28,608 nt of DNA from an uncultured Porphyromonas sp. Its GTDB lineage: Bacteria; Bacteroidota; Bacteroidia; Bacteroidales; Porphyromonadaceae. The translations under genes and the position numbers were made by a program. This document shows, piece after piece, positions 1 to 7,702 of this stretch. The notes under the pieces were generated by a model that was not told the DNA's origin, made no database searches, and saw only the letters and a program-made list of their open reading frames with translations. How positions within the stretch are numbered: the stretch's first letter is position 1; every line of letters begins with the position of its first letter. The DNA is taken from contig URDQ01000017.1 in the NCBI GenBank assembly GCA_900546675.1, positions 1 through 28,608 of the forward strand, in the 5' to 3' direction.

Positions 1-66
1 TTGACTGCTATCTCACACCCTTCGCCCGCCAAAAACGTTTAGGACACTATTGCGTAAGAACGAAAA

Positions 67-191
67 AATCCCCACGTGGGGACGAAATAAAACTTCGGAG
101 GAATCAAATGATATATCCGAGGAAATGATTCTCGCCTACGTGGAGAATGAAAAATAGCTACGTGGAGAATGTCAAATCCCTACGTGGCTAT
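67..191 (-). repeat. Dispersed hairpin repeat, copy 1 (inverted)
   Basis: Read on the minus strand, this matches copies at 11414-11578 and 28496-28608. The order is: imperfect stem A (arms 181-191 and 154-164 in plus coordinates), a T-run (150-154), the words CATTCTCCACGTAGG and CATTTGATTCCTCCGAAG, then the 12-bp palindrome CCCCACGTGGGG (70-81) followed by six T (63-68). The first of the two CCTCCGAAGTTT units is degenerate here. It lies downstream of the minus-strand ompA pair, so its orientation relative to transcription is the same as in the other two copies. I see no coding potential. Confidence 0.85.
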
Positions 192-199
192 CGAGTCTG

Positions 200-241
200 A
201 GGTTAGAAGTTAGAGGTCAGAGATTAGAAGTTAGAGATTAG
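200..241. repeat. Purine-rich degenerate tandem repeat
   Basis: The words GGTTAGAAGTTAGAGG and GATTAGAAGTTAGAGATTAG follow one another, giving about three to four degenerate units built on TTAGAAGTTAGAG. It sits directly beside repeat copy 1 and is probably a small minisatellite. No function is inferred. Confidence 0.6.
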
Positions 242-257
242 GAACGTGTAACGATTG

Positions 258-338
258 GTAGGGGCGGATCTATGTGTCCGCCCGTCCTCATCGGAGTGCA
301 GTATGCTCTGTGGGGTGGACACGCAGGTCCGCCCCTAC
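258..338. repeat. 27-bp GC-rich inverted repeat
   Basis: The left arm (258-284) begins GTAGGGGCGGATCTATG. The right arm (312-338) ends GTCCGCCCCTAC. Reverse-complementing the right arm gives 22 of 27 identical positions, and three of the five differences would still pair as G-U. The 27-nt loop is unrelated sequence. Short GTAGGGGCGGA-type palindromes of this kind resemble REP-like elements of other bacteria (general recollection, not checked). An open frame crosses it but has no recognisable protein similarity. Confidence 0.7.
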
Positions 339-392
339 AAACTACATCAGCACGACGAGGCCAGCCATCAGACGCTGTAACATTTGACACAA

Positions 393-417
393 CGGACGCA
401 CCAACGGTCTGCGTCCG
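393..417. other. Perfect 8-bp stem-loop
   Basis: CGGACGCA (393-400) and TGCGTCCG (410-417) are exact reverse complements around a 9-nt loop. No T-run follows on either strand, so it is not an obvious terminator. The rest of the gene-free stretch around it (339-508) shows nothing else recognisable. Confidence 0.45.
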
Positions 418-508
418 ATCCGTGCGTCTCTATAGGGCGACATCTCGTTTTGACACGACGATCACTGCTCATCAAGTGCCTCCCTTGCTCAAGATAGCAC
501 GTATAACC

Positions 509-546
509 AAAGAGAGGTGATAACCAATCGGTCACCACCTCTCTTT
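509..546 (-). terminator. Probable terminator of the ompA pair
   Basis: AAAGAGAGGTG (509-519) and CACCTCTCTTT (536-546) form a perfect 11-bp stem. It lies about 90 bp beyond the stop codon of the minus-strand gene ending at 638. The T-tract is short on the minus strand and better on the plus strand, so it may act in both directions. Confidence 0.6.
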
Positions 547-637
547 ATATTTAGATTTTTGCACCTCTACATGTCAGACCTTATCTAGCAAAGAGTCATG
601 CCATGACAATGTGAGAAGTAGCTATCGTTGCTGTCGC

Positions 638-1801
638 TTACTTGATGTTGATGATCGCAACGCGGTTCCACTCGTTTGTAGCAAATGGCTGTACAGTATC
701 ACCCTTGAAGTCGATGACGATATTGTCAGGATTGACACCATAGTTGTCTACAAGAGCCTTCTTGACAGCCTCAGCACGACGCTCAGAGAGAGACATATTG
801 ATCTGAGCTGTACCCGTCTGCTCGTCAGCATAGCCAACGATGTAGATCTTGCCACCGTTTGCCTTTGCAGCCTCAGCAGAGTTGTATACGTTGATCATCT
901 GGTTCTTGTCAATCTTAGCACTACCGATACGGAAGGCTACGACATTCTCTATAACGCTAACAGCCTTTGCAGGAGCTAGAGCCTCTGGGCACTCAGGGCA
1001 AGATACAGGGCGCTTGCTGAGCTCAGCATTCTGAGCGCGTAGCGAGCTGATCTGACCATTGAGGTCGTTAACGAGGTCATAGTCCATAGGAGTAACAGGC
1101 TGGAAGGCTACACGACCGAGCTTGAAGGTTAGACCTGCTGATACAAGAGCTGTAACATCTGCAGGCTGATGAACTGTCTGAGTACCTTGGAAGTTATTCT
1201 TAGATACCATCATCTGACCCTCGAGGTTGAGGTCGACACGCTTGCCTAGACGGAACTTGAGTGCGAGACCTCCATTGAGGAGACCACTGTAGTCATTTTC
1301 TGTACCAAGCTTATCACCACTCTCATCGTTAGCTGAGTAGAACTTCATATGACCACCTAGACCAACGAAGGGAACGAGGTGGAAGACGCGGTTCTCTCTG
1401 TATGGAGCGAAGTAGTTGACTACGTCAAACATAAACTCTAGTGAAGCAGCACCAAAGACGTTTTGATAGCGAACAAGCTCGTTAGCGGGCTTCTCAAAGC
1501 TATATACATTCCAAGCATAACCACGCAGACGGGTTGCAAAGTATGGTGAGTGCCAGCGTCCGAAAGAGAGACTGACAACAGGTGAGATGCGGTCTACAAA
1601 CTCAGCCTCTCCATTAGCCTTGTTTCCAAAGGGTAGCATAGCAGCACCTCCATATAGCTCAATGAACCAATGAGCAGCAGGGTCTTGCTCAAACTCCGTC
1701 TTATATGCGGGGCGGTTGTCGACCTCCTGTGCCTCCTGAGCCTGAGCCACGAAAGCTGTCAGTGCGACAACGAGTGATAGCATAAATACTTTTGCTTTCA
1801 T
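638..1801 (-). CDS. OmpA-like outer membrane protein (Pgm6/Pgm7 type), second of tandem pair
   Basis: This 387-aa protein has a signal peptide (MKAKVFMLSLVVALTAFVAQA). An N-terminal beta-barrel region (about 40-240) is followed by a linker with C268 and C271 in CPECPE and a C-terminal OmpA peptidoglycan-binding domain (about 285-387). The domain keeps the usual Asp (D326) and the Arg of LSERRA (R342). It should tie the outer membrane to peptidoglycan. In P. gingivalis the two homologous proteins form disulfide-linked trimers, and the paired cysteines here would allow that (inference). The 51-bp gap to the upstream paralogue contains no promoter I recognise, so the two are probably one transcript. 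I am confident of the family, but cannot say which of Pgm6 or Pgm7 it corresponds to. Confidence 0.93.
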   Translation of the reverse strand: MKAKVFMLSLVVALTAFVAQAQEAQEVDNRPAYKTEFEQDPAAHWFIELYGGAAMLPFGNKANGEAEFVDRISPVVSLSFGRWHSPYFATRLRGYAWNVYSFEKPANELVRYQNVFGAASLEFMFDVVNYFAPYRENRVFHLVPFVGLGGHMKFYSANDESGDKLGTENDYSGLLNGGLALKFRLGKRVDLNLEGQMMVSKNNFQGTQTVHQPADVTALVSAGLTFKLGRVAFQPVTPMDYDLVNDLNGQISSLRAQNAELSKRPVSCPECPEALAPAKAVSVIENVVAFRIGSAKIDKNQMINVYNSAEAAKANGGKIYIVGYADEQTGTAQINMSLSERRAEAVKKALVDNYGVNPDNIVIDFKGDTVQPFATNEWNRVAIINIK

Positions 1802-1852
1802 ATTTCTAGTGTGTTTAATTCGTAGATTGATGATTTGAGTGAGCTATGCGAC

Positions 1853-3019
1853 TTACTTAGAGCGTATGATGACGACACGGTTCCAAGCCTTGGTGTCAAA
1901 TAGCGTGTCAGTAGCACCCTCCCACTGAGTAGTGATCATATCAGCTGATACACCGAAGTCATTGATAAGGGCATCTGTAACAGCCTTAGCGCGACGCTCT
2001 GAGAGACCTAGGTTGTAGTTAGCATCACCTGTCGTATCGGTATAGCCGATGACTAGGATAGGTGTATTGCTCTCCTTGACATACTCGCTGACATTGTACA
2101 GCGTAATCATTTGGTTCTTGTCGATGCGTGAGCTGTCGAACTTAAAGAGGATCGTCTTGTCAGACATAACCTCAGTAGTCTTGGCAGGCTGAGCTAGAAG
2201 CTCTGGGCACTCAGGGCAAGATACAGGACGCTTGCTGAGCTCTGCATTCTCTGCACGTAGTGAGCTGATCTGGCTGTTTAGATCGTTGATCAGAGCATAA
2301 TCCATAGGTACAACCTCTGTCCACTCGACACCACCCATGCGGAAGTTAAGACCGCCTGTGAGGGCTCCGTAGAGACCGTTGTAAGCGTTGGGGTTCCAAG
2401 CGTTAGCCTTGGGACAGTTGCTGTAGTTGAAGTTGAAGTTGTTGTAAATGGCCTTACCCTCGATGACGAGATCAGCACGACGACCTAGACGGAACTGAAG
2501 CTGTAGACCTGCGTCGAGAGCTGCCGTGTGATGGAGATCCTCAAAGGCCTTGTTGAACTTCATGTTGTAACCCACACCTGCAAATGGGATGATGTGGAAG
2601 ACACGCTTAGCGTTGTAACGGCTGAAGTGGTTGATGATGTCAAACATGAAGTCGTAGTGAGCACCTACGAAGCTTGTCTCGTAGTTCTTCACATCGTTGC
2701 CTACCTTATAGTAGGTGTGAGCCTGTGCACCAACTAGATTGAGGCGCGTAGCAAAAGAGGGGGTGTGATACTTGCCCAGAGAGAGCGAGTAAGACATCTG
2801 GAGGCGATCCATAAAGGGCTTCTCCTCATTGCCTTCTAGGAACTGAGCTCCCACACCACCTTGTAGTGTAAGGAACCAATGATCTGCTGCTGTGCCACGC
2901 TCAAAGGTTGTCTTGTAGACAGGCTTTGTGCCAGCTTGAGGTGCTACAGTCTCCTGAGCACTCAGCGTTAGAGTCGTTACTCCCAACAAGAGGGAGGTCA
3001 GAAAGAGCTTTACTTTCAT
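1853..3019 (-). CDS. OmpA-like outer membrane protein (Pgm6/Pgm7 type), first of tandem pair
   Basis: This 388-aa protein has a signal peptide ending near LSAQE (residue 23), a beta-barrel region, and the same linker as its neighbour: ISSLRAENAELSKRPVSC, with C268 and C271. The C-terminal OmpA domain has D328 in GYTDTTGD and R343 in LSERRA, the residues that hold diaminopimelate in the family. The paralogues differ most in the barrel loops and carry near-identical linkers, fitting duplication followed by divergence of the surface. There is an additional cysteine at C202, absent from the partner. It is the promoter-proximal gene, behind the well-formed promoter at 3122-3153, and should be abundant in the outer membrane. 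Confidence in the family is high. Confidence 0.93.
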   Translation of the reverse strand: MKVKLFLTSLLLGVTTLTLSAQETVAPQAGTKPVYKTTFERGTAADHWFLTLQGGVGAQFLEGNEEKPFMDRLQMSYSLSLGKYHTPSFATRLNLVGAQAHTYYKVGNDVKNYETSFVGAHYDFMFDIINHFSRYNAKRVFHIIPFAGVGYNMKFNKAFEDLHHTAALDAGLQLQFRLGRRADLVIEGKAIYNNFNFNYSNCPKANAWNPNAYNGLYGALTGGLNFRMGGVEWTEVVPMDYALINDLNSQISSLRAENAELSKRPVSCPECPELLAQPAKTTEVMSDKTILFKFDSSRIDKNQMITLYNVSEYVKESNTPILVIGYTDTTGDANYNLGLSERRAKAVTDALINDFGVSADMITTQWEGATDTLFDTKAWNRVVIIRSK

Positions 3020-3121
3020 AATTATACTTTGTCTTGTTACTGGTTTGTTTCTGATTAGTTTATAGCATGTTAGCGTATCGCTTGTACTCCAAGAGTGTCA
3101 TCTAGAACACGGAATACATTG

Positions 3122-3153
3122 CAAAAGTAGTATTATTTATTGACTTAACCAAA
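3122..3153 (-). promoter_or_regulatory. Bacteroidota promoter of the ompA pair
   Basis: On the minus strand, TTTG (plus 3150-3153) is separated by 20 bp from TACTTTTG (plus 3122-3129). Both boxes match the TTTG / TAnnTTTG consensus with suitable spacing. Transcription would begin near 3115 and leave a leader of about 95 nt before the ATG at 3019. Confidence 0.85.
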
Positions 3154-3294
3154 TGGCGGGCAGATAGAAGCTCTTTTTACCCCCTCAAAGGGGGAGGCCA
3201 ATCTCTATCTTGAGGTGCTATAAGAGAGCCTAGCTGGCCTAGTCTAGCCAAAAGAGACTATATAATAATATCCGATGCGACAGCTCCCAGTTGA

Positions 3295-3327
3295 CTAGTG
3301 CACTAGAAACACTAGCACCACTAGAAA
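3295..3327. repeat. CACTAG 9-bp tandem repeat and palindrome upstream of coaX
   Basis: CACTAG starts at 3301, 3310 and 3319, exactly 9 bp apart (CACTAGAAA, CACTAGCAC, CACTAGAAA). The first unit is also the right half of the perfect 12-bp palindrome CTAGTGCACTAG (3295-3306). The cluster ends 23 bp before the -7 box at 3351, so it covers the -33 area. A regulator-binding site is possible but unproven. Confidence 0.5.
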
Positions 3328-3350
3328 ACTCTCTAACCTCTAAAAATCCG

Positions 3351-3358
3351 TACCTTTG
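3351..3358 (+). promoter_or_regulatory. Putative -7 box of coaX
   Basis: TACCTTTG matches TAnnTTTG. No clear TTTG lies 19-21 bp upstream; that position is taken by the CACTAG repeat. The first G of the alternative GTG start codon at 3358 is the last base of this box, which favours the later ATG at 3385. Confidence 0.6.
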
Positions 3359-3384
3359 TGAGCCAAGCAGTAGCATATGACACT

Positions 3385-4167
3385 ATGTCTCCTACATACC
3401 TTCTCATAGATCAGGGCAATAGTCGCCTCAAGATAGCACTAGCGACCGATGAACAGCTCTACCCGACACGACTCTACCCCGAGCCTCCCTCTAGTGAGCA
3501 GATACTAGAGCTGATACGCAGCTACCAACTACCCGCTGCGCCCCTCCACGCTATCTACAGCTCTGTGGGAAAGAAAGAAGCGCCTTGGCTTGACGCTATC
3601 AAAAGCATCTGCCAGCTCTTTGTCACGCTCGATGCTGAAACTTCGTTGCCACTAGCTGAGATACAGTACGACAGGCAAAGCCTAGGCGTAGACCGTATAG
3701 CCAGTGTCGTTGGCGTAGCACAGCTCACATCTGCTCCTGCTCTAATCGTTGACATAGGGACTGCTATTACCTACGACCTACTTCTACCCGATAGACGATA
3801 TATGGGTGGCAACATTTCGCCTGGCCCTGAGCTACGACTACAAGCGCTACACGACTACACAGCTCGGCTACCTCGCATACCTTGGTCAGGCATCCAGATG
3901 CAGCAAGAACTATGGCAGCAAGAACTAGGTGAGCAGACGGATCAAGCCATATGGCTCGGTGTGGCTCGAAGCATCGTACACGAGATAGACTCCTACATAG
4001 AGTCCCTACGCAAGCACTACCCGAGTTTAGAGGTGTGGATCACGGGAGGATATGCTGTGGATTTTGTCAAGTGGCTAAAATATCCGACCTTTGTGGAGAC
4101 AAACTTAGTGGAACGAGGGCTACGTGACATACTACGGTATCAAGTAGCACGTTCTTATGACAGTTAG
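3385..4167 (+). CDS. coaX: Type III pantothenate kinase
   Basis: This enzyme phosphorylates pantothenate, the first step of coenzyme A synthesis. The 260 residues carry all type III motifs: DQGNSRLK (9-16, phosphate loop), GVDR (101-104, with D103), DIGTAITYD (123-131), GGNISPG (141-147) and TGG (220-222). I chose ATG 3385 because the longer frame starts with GTG at 3358 inside a TAnnTTTG box and adds nine residues before the usual N-terminus. Family members normally begin a few residues before the DxGN motif, as here. It heads the plus-strand block of envelope genes but has no evident functional tie to them. coaD, a later step of the same pathway, lies at 19067. Confidence 0.93.
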   Translation: MSPTYLLIDQGNSRLKIALATDEQLYPTRLYPEPPSSEQILELIRSYQLPAAPLHAIYSSVGKKEAPWLDAIKSICQLFVTLDAETSLPLAEIQYDRQSLGVDRIASVVGVAQLTSAPALIVDIGTAITYDLLLPDRRYMGGNISPGPELRLQALHDYTARLPRIPWSGIQMQQELWQQELGEQTDQAIWLGVARSIVHEIDSYIESLRKHYPSLEVWITGGYAVDFVKWLKYPTFVETNLVERGLRDILRYQVARSYDS

Positions 4168-4222
4168 TTATCCGTGACTTGCCTTTGTCACAGATACCAC
4201 TCCTTATTATAATATAGCATAT

Positions 4223-5530
4223 ATGTCTCGACACATAGCACGCATCACTACCATACTGACGCTCCTAGCGACTACCTTCTTGACTCCAGTCGCTCTCTCC
4301 GCTCAGAGTAATACTACTGAGTCTCCCTATAGTCGCTTCGGCCTAGGCAGACTAGATAAGCAAACACCCCATGCCCTCAGAGGGATGGGCGGACTAACTA
4401 CCGCTATACGAGACAATATGATTGTCAACCCAGCCAACCCAGCTTCCTATACGGCAGTTGACTCGATGACTTTCATCTTTGACTTCGGACTCTCTACGGG
4501 GATGAATATGCTCGCTGAGGATGGGAAGAGGGACACACGTATGGTGGGCAACTTTGACTACGCTACGGCATTGATTCCCCTCGGCAAGCACTTTGCAGCC
4601 AGTGCTGGACTCGTACCCTACTCGACCGTCGGCTATCGCTATGGCACACGTGTCCCTGTACCAGGTGTCAAGGATCACTACGCTGCACACGCTTACAAGG
4701 GGCAGGGCAACCTACAGGAGGTCTACCTAGGCTTCGCATGGAAGGTCTTACCTTACTGGTCGCTTGGTGTCAACGCTTCCTACCTTTTTGGCAATCTACA
4801 GCATGAGCGTCGCATTACATACGATATTCAGGAGAGTCTCAACCCAACCTTCCTCGACAACCTCCGCATACGCTCTGTAGGAGTACGCATCGGATCGCAG
4901 GGGATCATACCGCTCTCTGCTGAGGGACACCAAATTAATATAGGCTTCACCTACGAGCCAAAACTGCCGATGTGGAGCCGACAACTATCCCTCCAAACGG
5001 AATCTATAACAGGTAAAGGGGCTCAGGTCATCCATGCTGACACGATTTCTAGTAAGTCGCTCTTTGCCCGTCCACACGTGGCGAGCGCTGGTATAGCATA
5101 TCAGATAGAGAATAAACTTATCGCTGGTGCGGATGTCAAATATAGCAAATGGGGCGAAGCTCTAGCCAATAACCAAGCACTAGACTACCAGGGGGTAGAC
5201 CAGTGGCAAGTGGCTTTAGGTGTGTCGTGGATACCGAACGACCGCTCCTCACACTACGGACAGCGTATAGCTTATCGTGCTGGTCTGCAAGGTGAGAATG
5301 CGTATCTACGTATCCCCAACAGCCTAGGGGGCTACAACTCCTACTACCAGATAGGAGCTAATCTGGGACTCGGACTACCTCTCATCGACAAGAGATCACA
5401 TGTAGACGTAACGCTCGGATACTCCTACCTACGTCCCTCTAGTCGTACGGGACTCGCAGAGCACTATCTGACGCTGGGTGTAGCACTACGCTTTAACGAA
5501 GCATGGTTCAAGCCCATCAAACTTGATTAA
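4223..5530 (+). CDS. Outer membrane beta-barrel protein, FadL/OmpP1-like
   Basis: This 435-aa protein has a signal peptide of about 28 residues (cleavage near ALSAQ). The mature start SPYSRFGLGRLDK is followed by NPANPASY, a pattern typical of a Bacteroidota outer-membrane barrel family related to FadL/OmpP1 transporters. The rest is rich in alternating aromatic and small residues and ends with strand-like GVALRFNEAWF. The substrate is unknown; FadL relatives pass hydrophobic molecules, but that should not be assumed here. It follows coaX by 55 bp and precedes the TPR gene by 25 bp, so the two envelope genes probably share a transcript. I am confident it is a barrel and less sure of the subfamily. 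Confidence 0.8.
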   Translation: MSRHIARITTILTLLATTFLTPVALSAQSNTTESPYSRFGLGRLDKQTPHALRGMGGLTTAIRDNMIVNPANPASYTAVDSMTFIFDFGLSTGMNMLAEDGKRDTRMVGNFDYATALIPLGKHFAASAGLVPYSTVGYRYGTRVPVPGVKDHYAAHAYKGQGNLQEVYLGFAWKVLPYWSLGVNASYLFGNLQHERRITYDIQESLNPTFLDNLRIRSVGVRIGSQGIIPLSAEGHQINIGFTYEPKLPMWSRQLSLQTESITGKGAQVIHADTISSKSLFARPHVASAGIAYQIENKLIAGADVKYSKWGEALANNQALDYQGVDQWQVALGVSWIPNDRSSHYGQRIAYRAGLQGENAYLRIPNSLGGYNSYYQIGANLGLGLPLIDKRSHVDVTLGYSYLRPSSRTGLAEHYLTLGVALRFNEAWFKPIKLD

Positions 5531-5555
5531 AAACCTTTTGTACATACCGATAATT

Positions 5556-6923
5556 ATGAAACTGAAGAATCTACTAACCCCTGTACTAGCCCTCCTAGCG
5601 ACCTCGCTAACGCTCGGGGCGCAGACTGGCGTGGAGACGGGTACTCCTTTTGGCTCTGGGGATGACAGCATTCAGTGCCGACAAAACATTAGCCTCTTCA
5701 CCTCTTATGTCAAGGGGAATAACTTTAAGGAGGCCTACCCCTTTTGGGTGGAGGCTCTAGAGAAGTGCCCTGCTTCGACAAAGAACATCTACCTCTACGG
5801 AGTGCAGATTATGAACTGGAAGATCGAGACCGCCGAAGATGACGCTGCTCGTCAAGACGCTATCGAGAAGCTTCTCAAGCTATACGATATGCGTATCCAG
5901 TACTTTGGCGATGATCCTAAGTATGGTAAGGACTACATAACCACTGCTAAGATCAACGACTACCTGCGCCTCTACGGGGACAAGGCTAGCTACGACAAGA
6001 TCTACGACTGGGCCAAGCCTGTCGTGGACGAGATGGGCGAGGAGACCGAGAGCCAGCTGGTCTACTTCTTTGTCTTCGCCTCAATGAATAAGGCGATCGG
6101 CAACCCAGACTGGCACGAGCGCTATGTCGATGACTATATGACGGGTAATGGTATCCTACAAAACGATGTCGATGCCCTCACTGAAGCTGGTGACACGGTC
6201 AAGCTACAAAACATACAAGCGCTCAAGGGACAGCTCGATGAGCTATTCGCTACTAGCGGTCTAGCTGACTGCGATATGCTGATCAAAATCTATGGTGATG
6301 GACTGGAGAAGAACAAGGACAACATCAAGTATCTCCAGGCGATGCTCGATATGTTTCGCTATGCTAAGTGCGAGAACAGCCCTCTGTACGCTACCGCAAG
6401 CCGCTACCTATACAACATCAAGCCAACGGCTGCTGCTGCTATGGGTCTAGCCTCTGAGTGTATCGACAAGGGACAGATGAGCCAAGCTAAGCAATACCTC
6501 AACGATGCAATCTCACTCACCTCTGACAAGCGTCTCCAAGCGACTGCTTACTACACGCTCGGAGTCATCGATATGAAGGCTCGTAGCTACGCTTCGGCAA
6601 GACAGTACTGCAACAAGGCTATGGCGGCCAATCCTTCTTTCGGCGCTCCGCTTATCCTGATCGCTCAGATGTACGCAGCCTCTGCTAAGAGCATCTTCCC
6701 AGATGATCCTGTCAAGCAGCGTCTCGTATATGGACTAGCTATCGACAAGCTACAGAAAGCTCGTAGCATAGATAGTAGCGTCTCTGGAGAGGCTGGCAGA
6801 CTAATCAGCCAATACTCAGGCTATCTACCCTCTCAGCAAGATATCTTCTTCCACCCAGACCTCAACTCGGGTGACTCCTTCTACGTAGGAGGCTGGATCG
6901 GTGAGTCTACACGCATTCGCTAA
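5556..6923 (+). CDS. Secreted TPR-repeat protein
   Basis: This 455-aa protein has a signal peptide (MKLKNLLTPVLALLATSLTLGAQ) and a helical body. The clearest TPR-like units lie towards the C-terminus (around YYTLGVIDMKARSYASARQY and the following helix). An in-frame TTG at 5523 would overlap the upstream stop codon and place 11 extra residues before the signal peptide, so ATG 5556 is preferred. Proteins of this type precede the lptC-corC-ppiD genes in other Bacteroidota (general recollection of synteny) and probably act as a periplasmic scaffold. No enzymatic motif is visible. An intrinsic terminator follows at 6971-7029. Confidence 0.8.
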   Translation: MKLKNLLTPVLALLATSLTLGAQTGVETGTPFGSGDDSIQCRQNISLFTSYVKGNNFKEAYPFWVEALEKCPASTKNIYLYGVQIMNWKIETAEDDAARQDAIEKLLKLYDMRIQYFGDDPKYGKDYITTAKINDYLRLYGDKASYDKIYDWAKPVVDEMGEETESQLVYFFVFASMNKAIGNPDWHERYVDDYMTGNGILQNDVDALTEAGDTVKLQNIQALKGQLDELFATSGLADCDMLIKIYGDGLEKNKDNIKYLQAMLDMFRYAKCENSPLYATASRYLYNIKPTAAAAMGLASECIDKGQMSQAKQYLNDAISLTSDKRLQATAYYTLGVIDMKARSYASARQYCNKAMAANPSFGAPLILIAQMYAASAKSIFPDDPVKQRLVYGLAIDKLQKARSIDSSVSGEAGRLISQYSGYLPSQQDIFFHPDLNSGDSFYVGGWIGESTRIR

Positions 6924-6970
6924 GAGTGCATAGGACAATGGATCTACCTAAGTAGACCTTATGTATACAA

Positions 6971-7029
6971 ACGGGTCAGCCAGCTAGTGAGACGTATGTC
7001 AGCTAAGCTAGCTGACCCGTTAGCTTTTT
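6971..7029 (+). terminator. Intrinsic terminator after the TPR gene
   Basis: ACGGGTCAGC (6971-6980) pairs with GCTGACCCGT (7011-7020). The stem extends through CAGCTAG and CTAGCT with a small bulge and is followed by TAGCTTTTT. It lies 47 bp after the stop at 6923. Two in-frame start codons for the next gene (GTG 6987, ATG 6996) fall inside the structure. Confidence 0.75.
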
Positions 7030-7037
7030 ACTCTCAG

Positions 7038-7646
7038 ATGACAAGACACAAGCGCCAGAGCCGACAGATGCTCTTACTCAGCTCCAGCTTACTAGCTGTG
7101 GCTCTCCTCGTTGTGACTAGTTGTCAGCGCAAGGATCCACCACCACTCTCTGACGTAGGGCTAGATCCAGAGACCGCCTACTCGATGTACACCCGCGATG
7201 TGCGAGCTCTCGTTGCAGACTCAGGTATCACGCAGTACAGACTGATTACGCCAGAGTGGTACGTGTACAATAGTAACGACAAAGTGGGCCGAGAGGCTCA
7301 TTGGTACTTTCCTCACGGGCTCTACACAGAGCAGTTTGACGAGCGAGACAGTACGACCGTCTTCGTAGAGGCTGACTCCGCTTTCTACTGGACAGATCGT
7401 AAGCTATGGGAGCTACACGGAGAGGTCAACGTACGCAACCGTGCTGGCTCACGCTTTTACTCACACCTCCTCTACTGGGATCAAGAGGAGAAGCGTATCT
7501 ATACCCCAGACAGTGTCTGGATAGATACTCCAGAGCGAAAGATCAAGGGGTGCAACTTCGAGAGCGACGAGCAGTTCACACGCTACTCCTTCCACGGGAG
7601 CAGCGGTCAGATGCTCGTAGAGGACGACCCCGAAATAAGCGAATAG
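7038..7646 (+). CDS. lptC: LptC-like LPS export lipoprotein
   Basis: LptC is the bitopic or anchored periplasmic component that takes lipopolysaccharide from LptBFG. Starting at ATG 7038 the protein has 202 residues: a basic start (MTRHKRQSRQ), a hydrophobic stretch and a lipobox ending VVTSC (C29), so it is probably a lipoprotein rather than membrane-spanning like the E. coli protein. The rest is beta-rich with family-like features: EADSAFYWTDRKLWELHGEV, then NVRNRAGSRFYSHLLYWDQE. Earlier in-frame starts (GTG 6987, ATG 6996) lie in the terminator hairpin and would give an odd N-terminus. The neighbouring corC and ppiD support the call, since this trio is common in Bacteroidota. No clear promoter of its own is visible. 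Confidence 0.82.
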   Translation: MTRHKRQSRQMLLLSSSLLAVALLVVTSCQRKDPPPLSDVGLDPETAYSMYTRDVRALVADSGITQYRLITPEWYVYNSNDKVGREAHWYFPHGLYTEQFDERDSTTVFVEADSAFYWTDRKLWELHGEVNVRNRAGSRFYSHLLYWDQEEKRIYTPDSVWIDTPERKIKGCNFESDEQFTRYSFHGSSGQMLVEDDPEISE

Positions 7647-7671
7647 AAGGTAGTGATCAGTATATTTCTAC

Positions 7672-7679
7672 TATCTTTG
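7672..7679 (+). promoter_or_regulatory. Putative -7 box of the CorC gene
   Basis: TATCTTTG matches TAnnTTTG. A -33 TTTG at the right distance is not evident. It lies 23 bp before the ATG at 7703, giving a very short leader. Confidence 0.5.
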
Positions 7680-7702
7680 CAAACGTATGAAGCACCTACT
7701 AT

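Noticed and set aside
272..520. 82-aa open frame in the first gene-free stretch
   Set aside because: It runs through the inverted repeat and a stem-loop, with no recognisable domain or hydrophobic pattern, so it is probably non-coding.
611..979. 122-aa plus-strand frame
   Set aside because: It is antisense to the OmpA-like gene and resembles a shadow of its codons.
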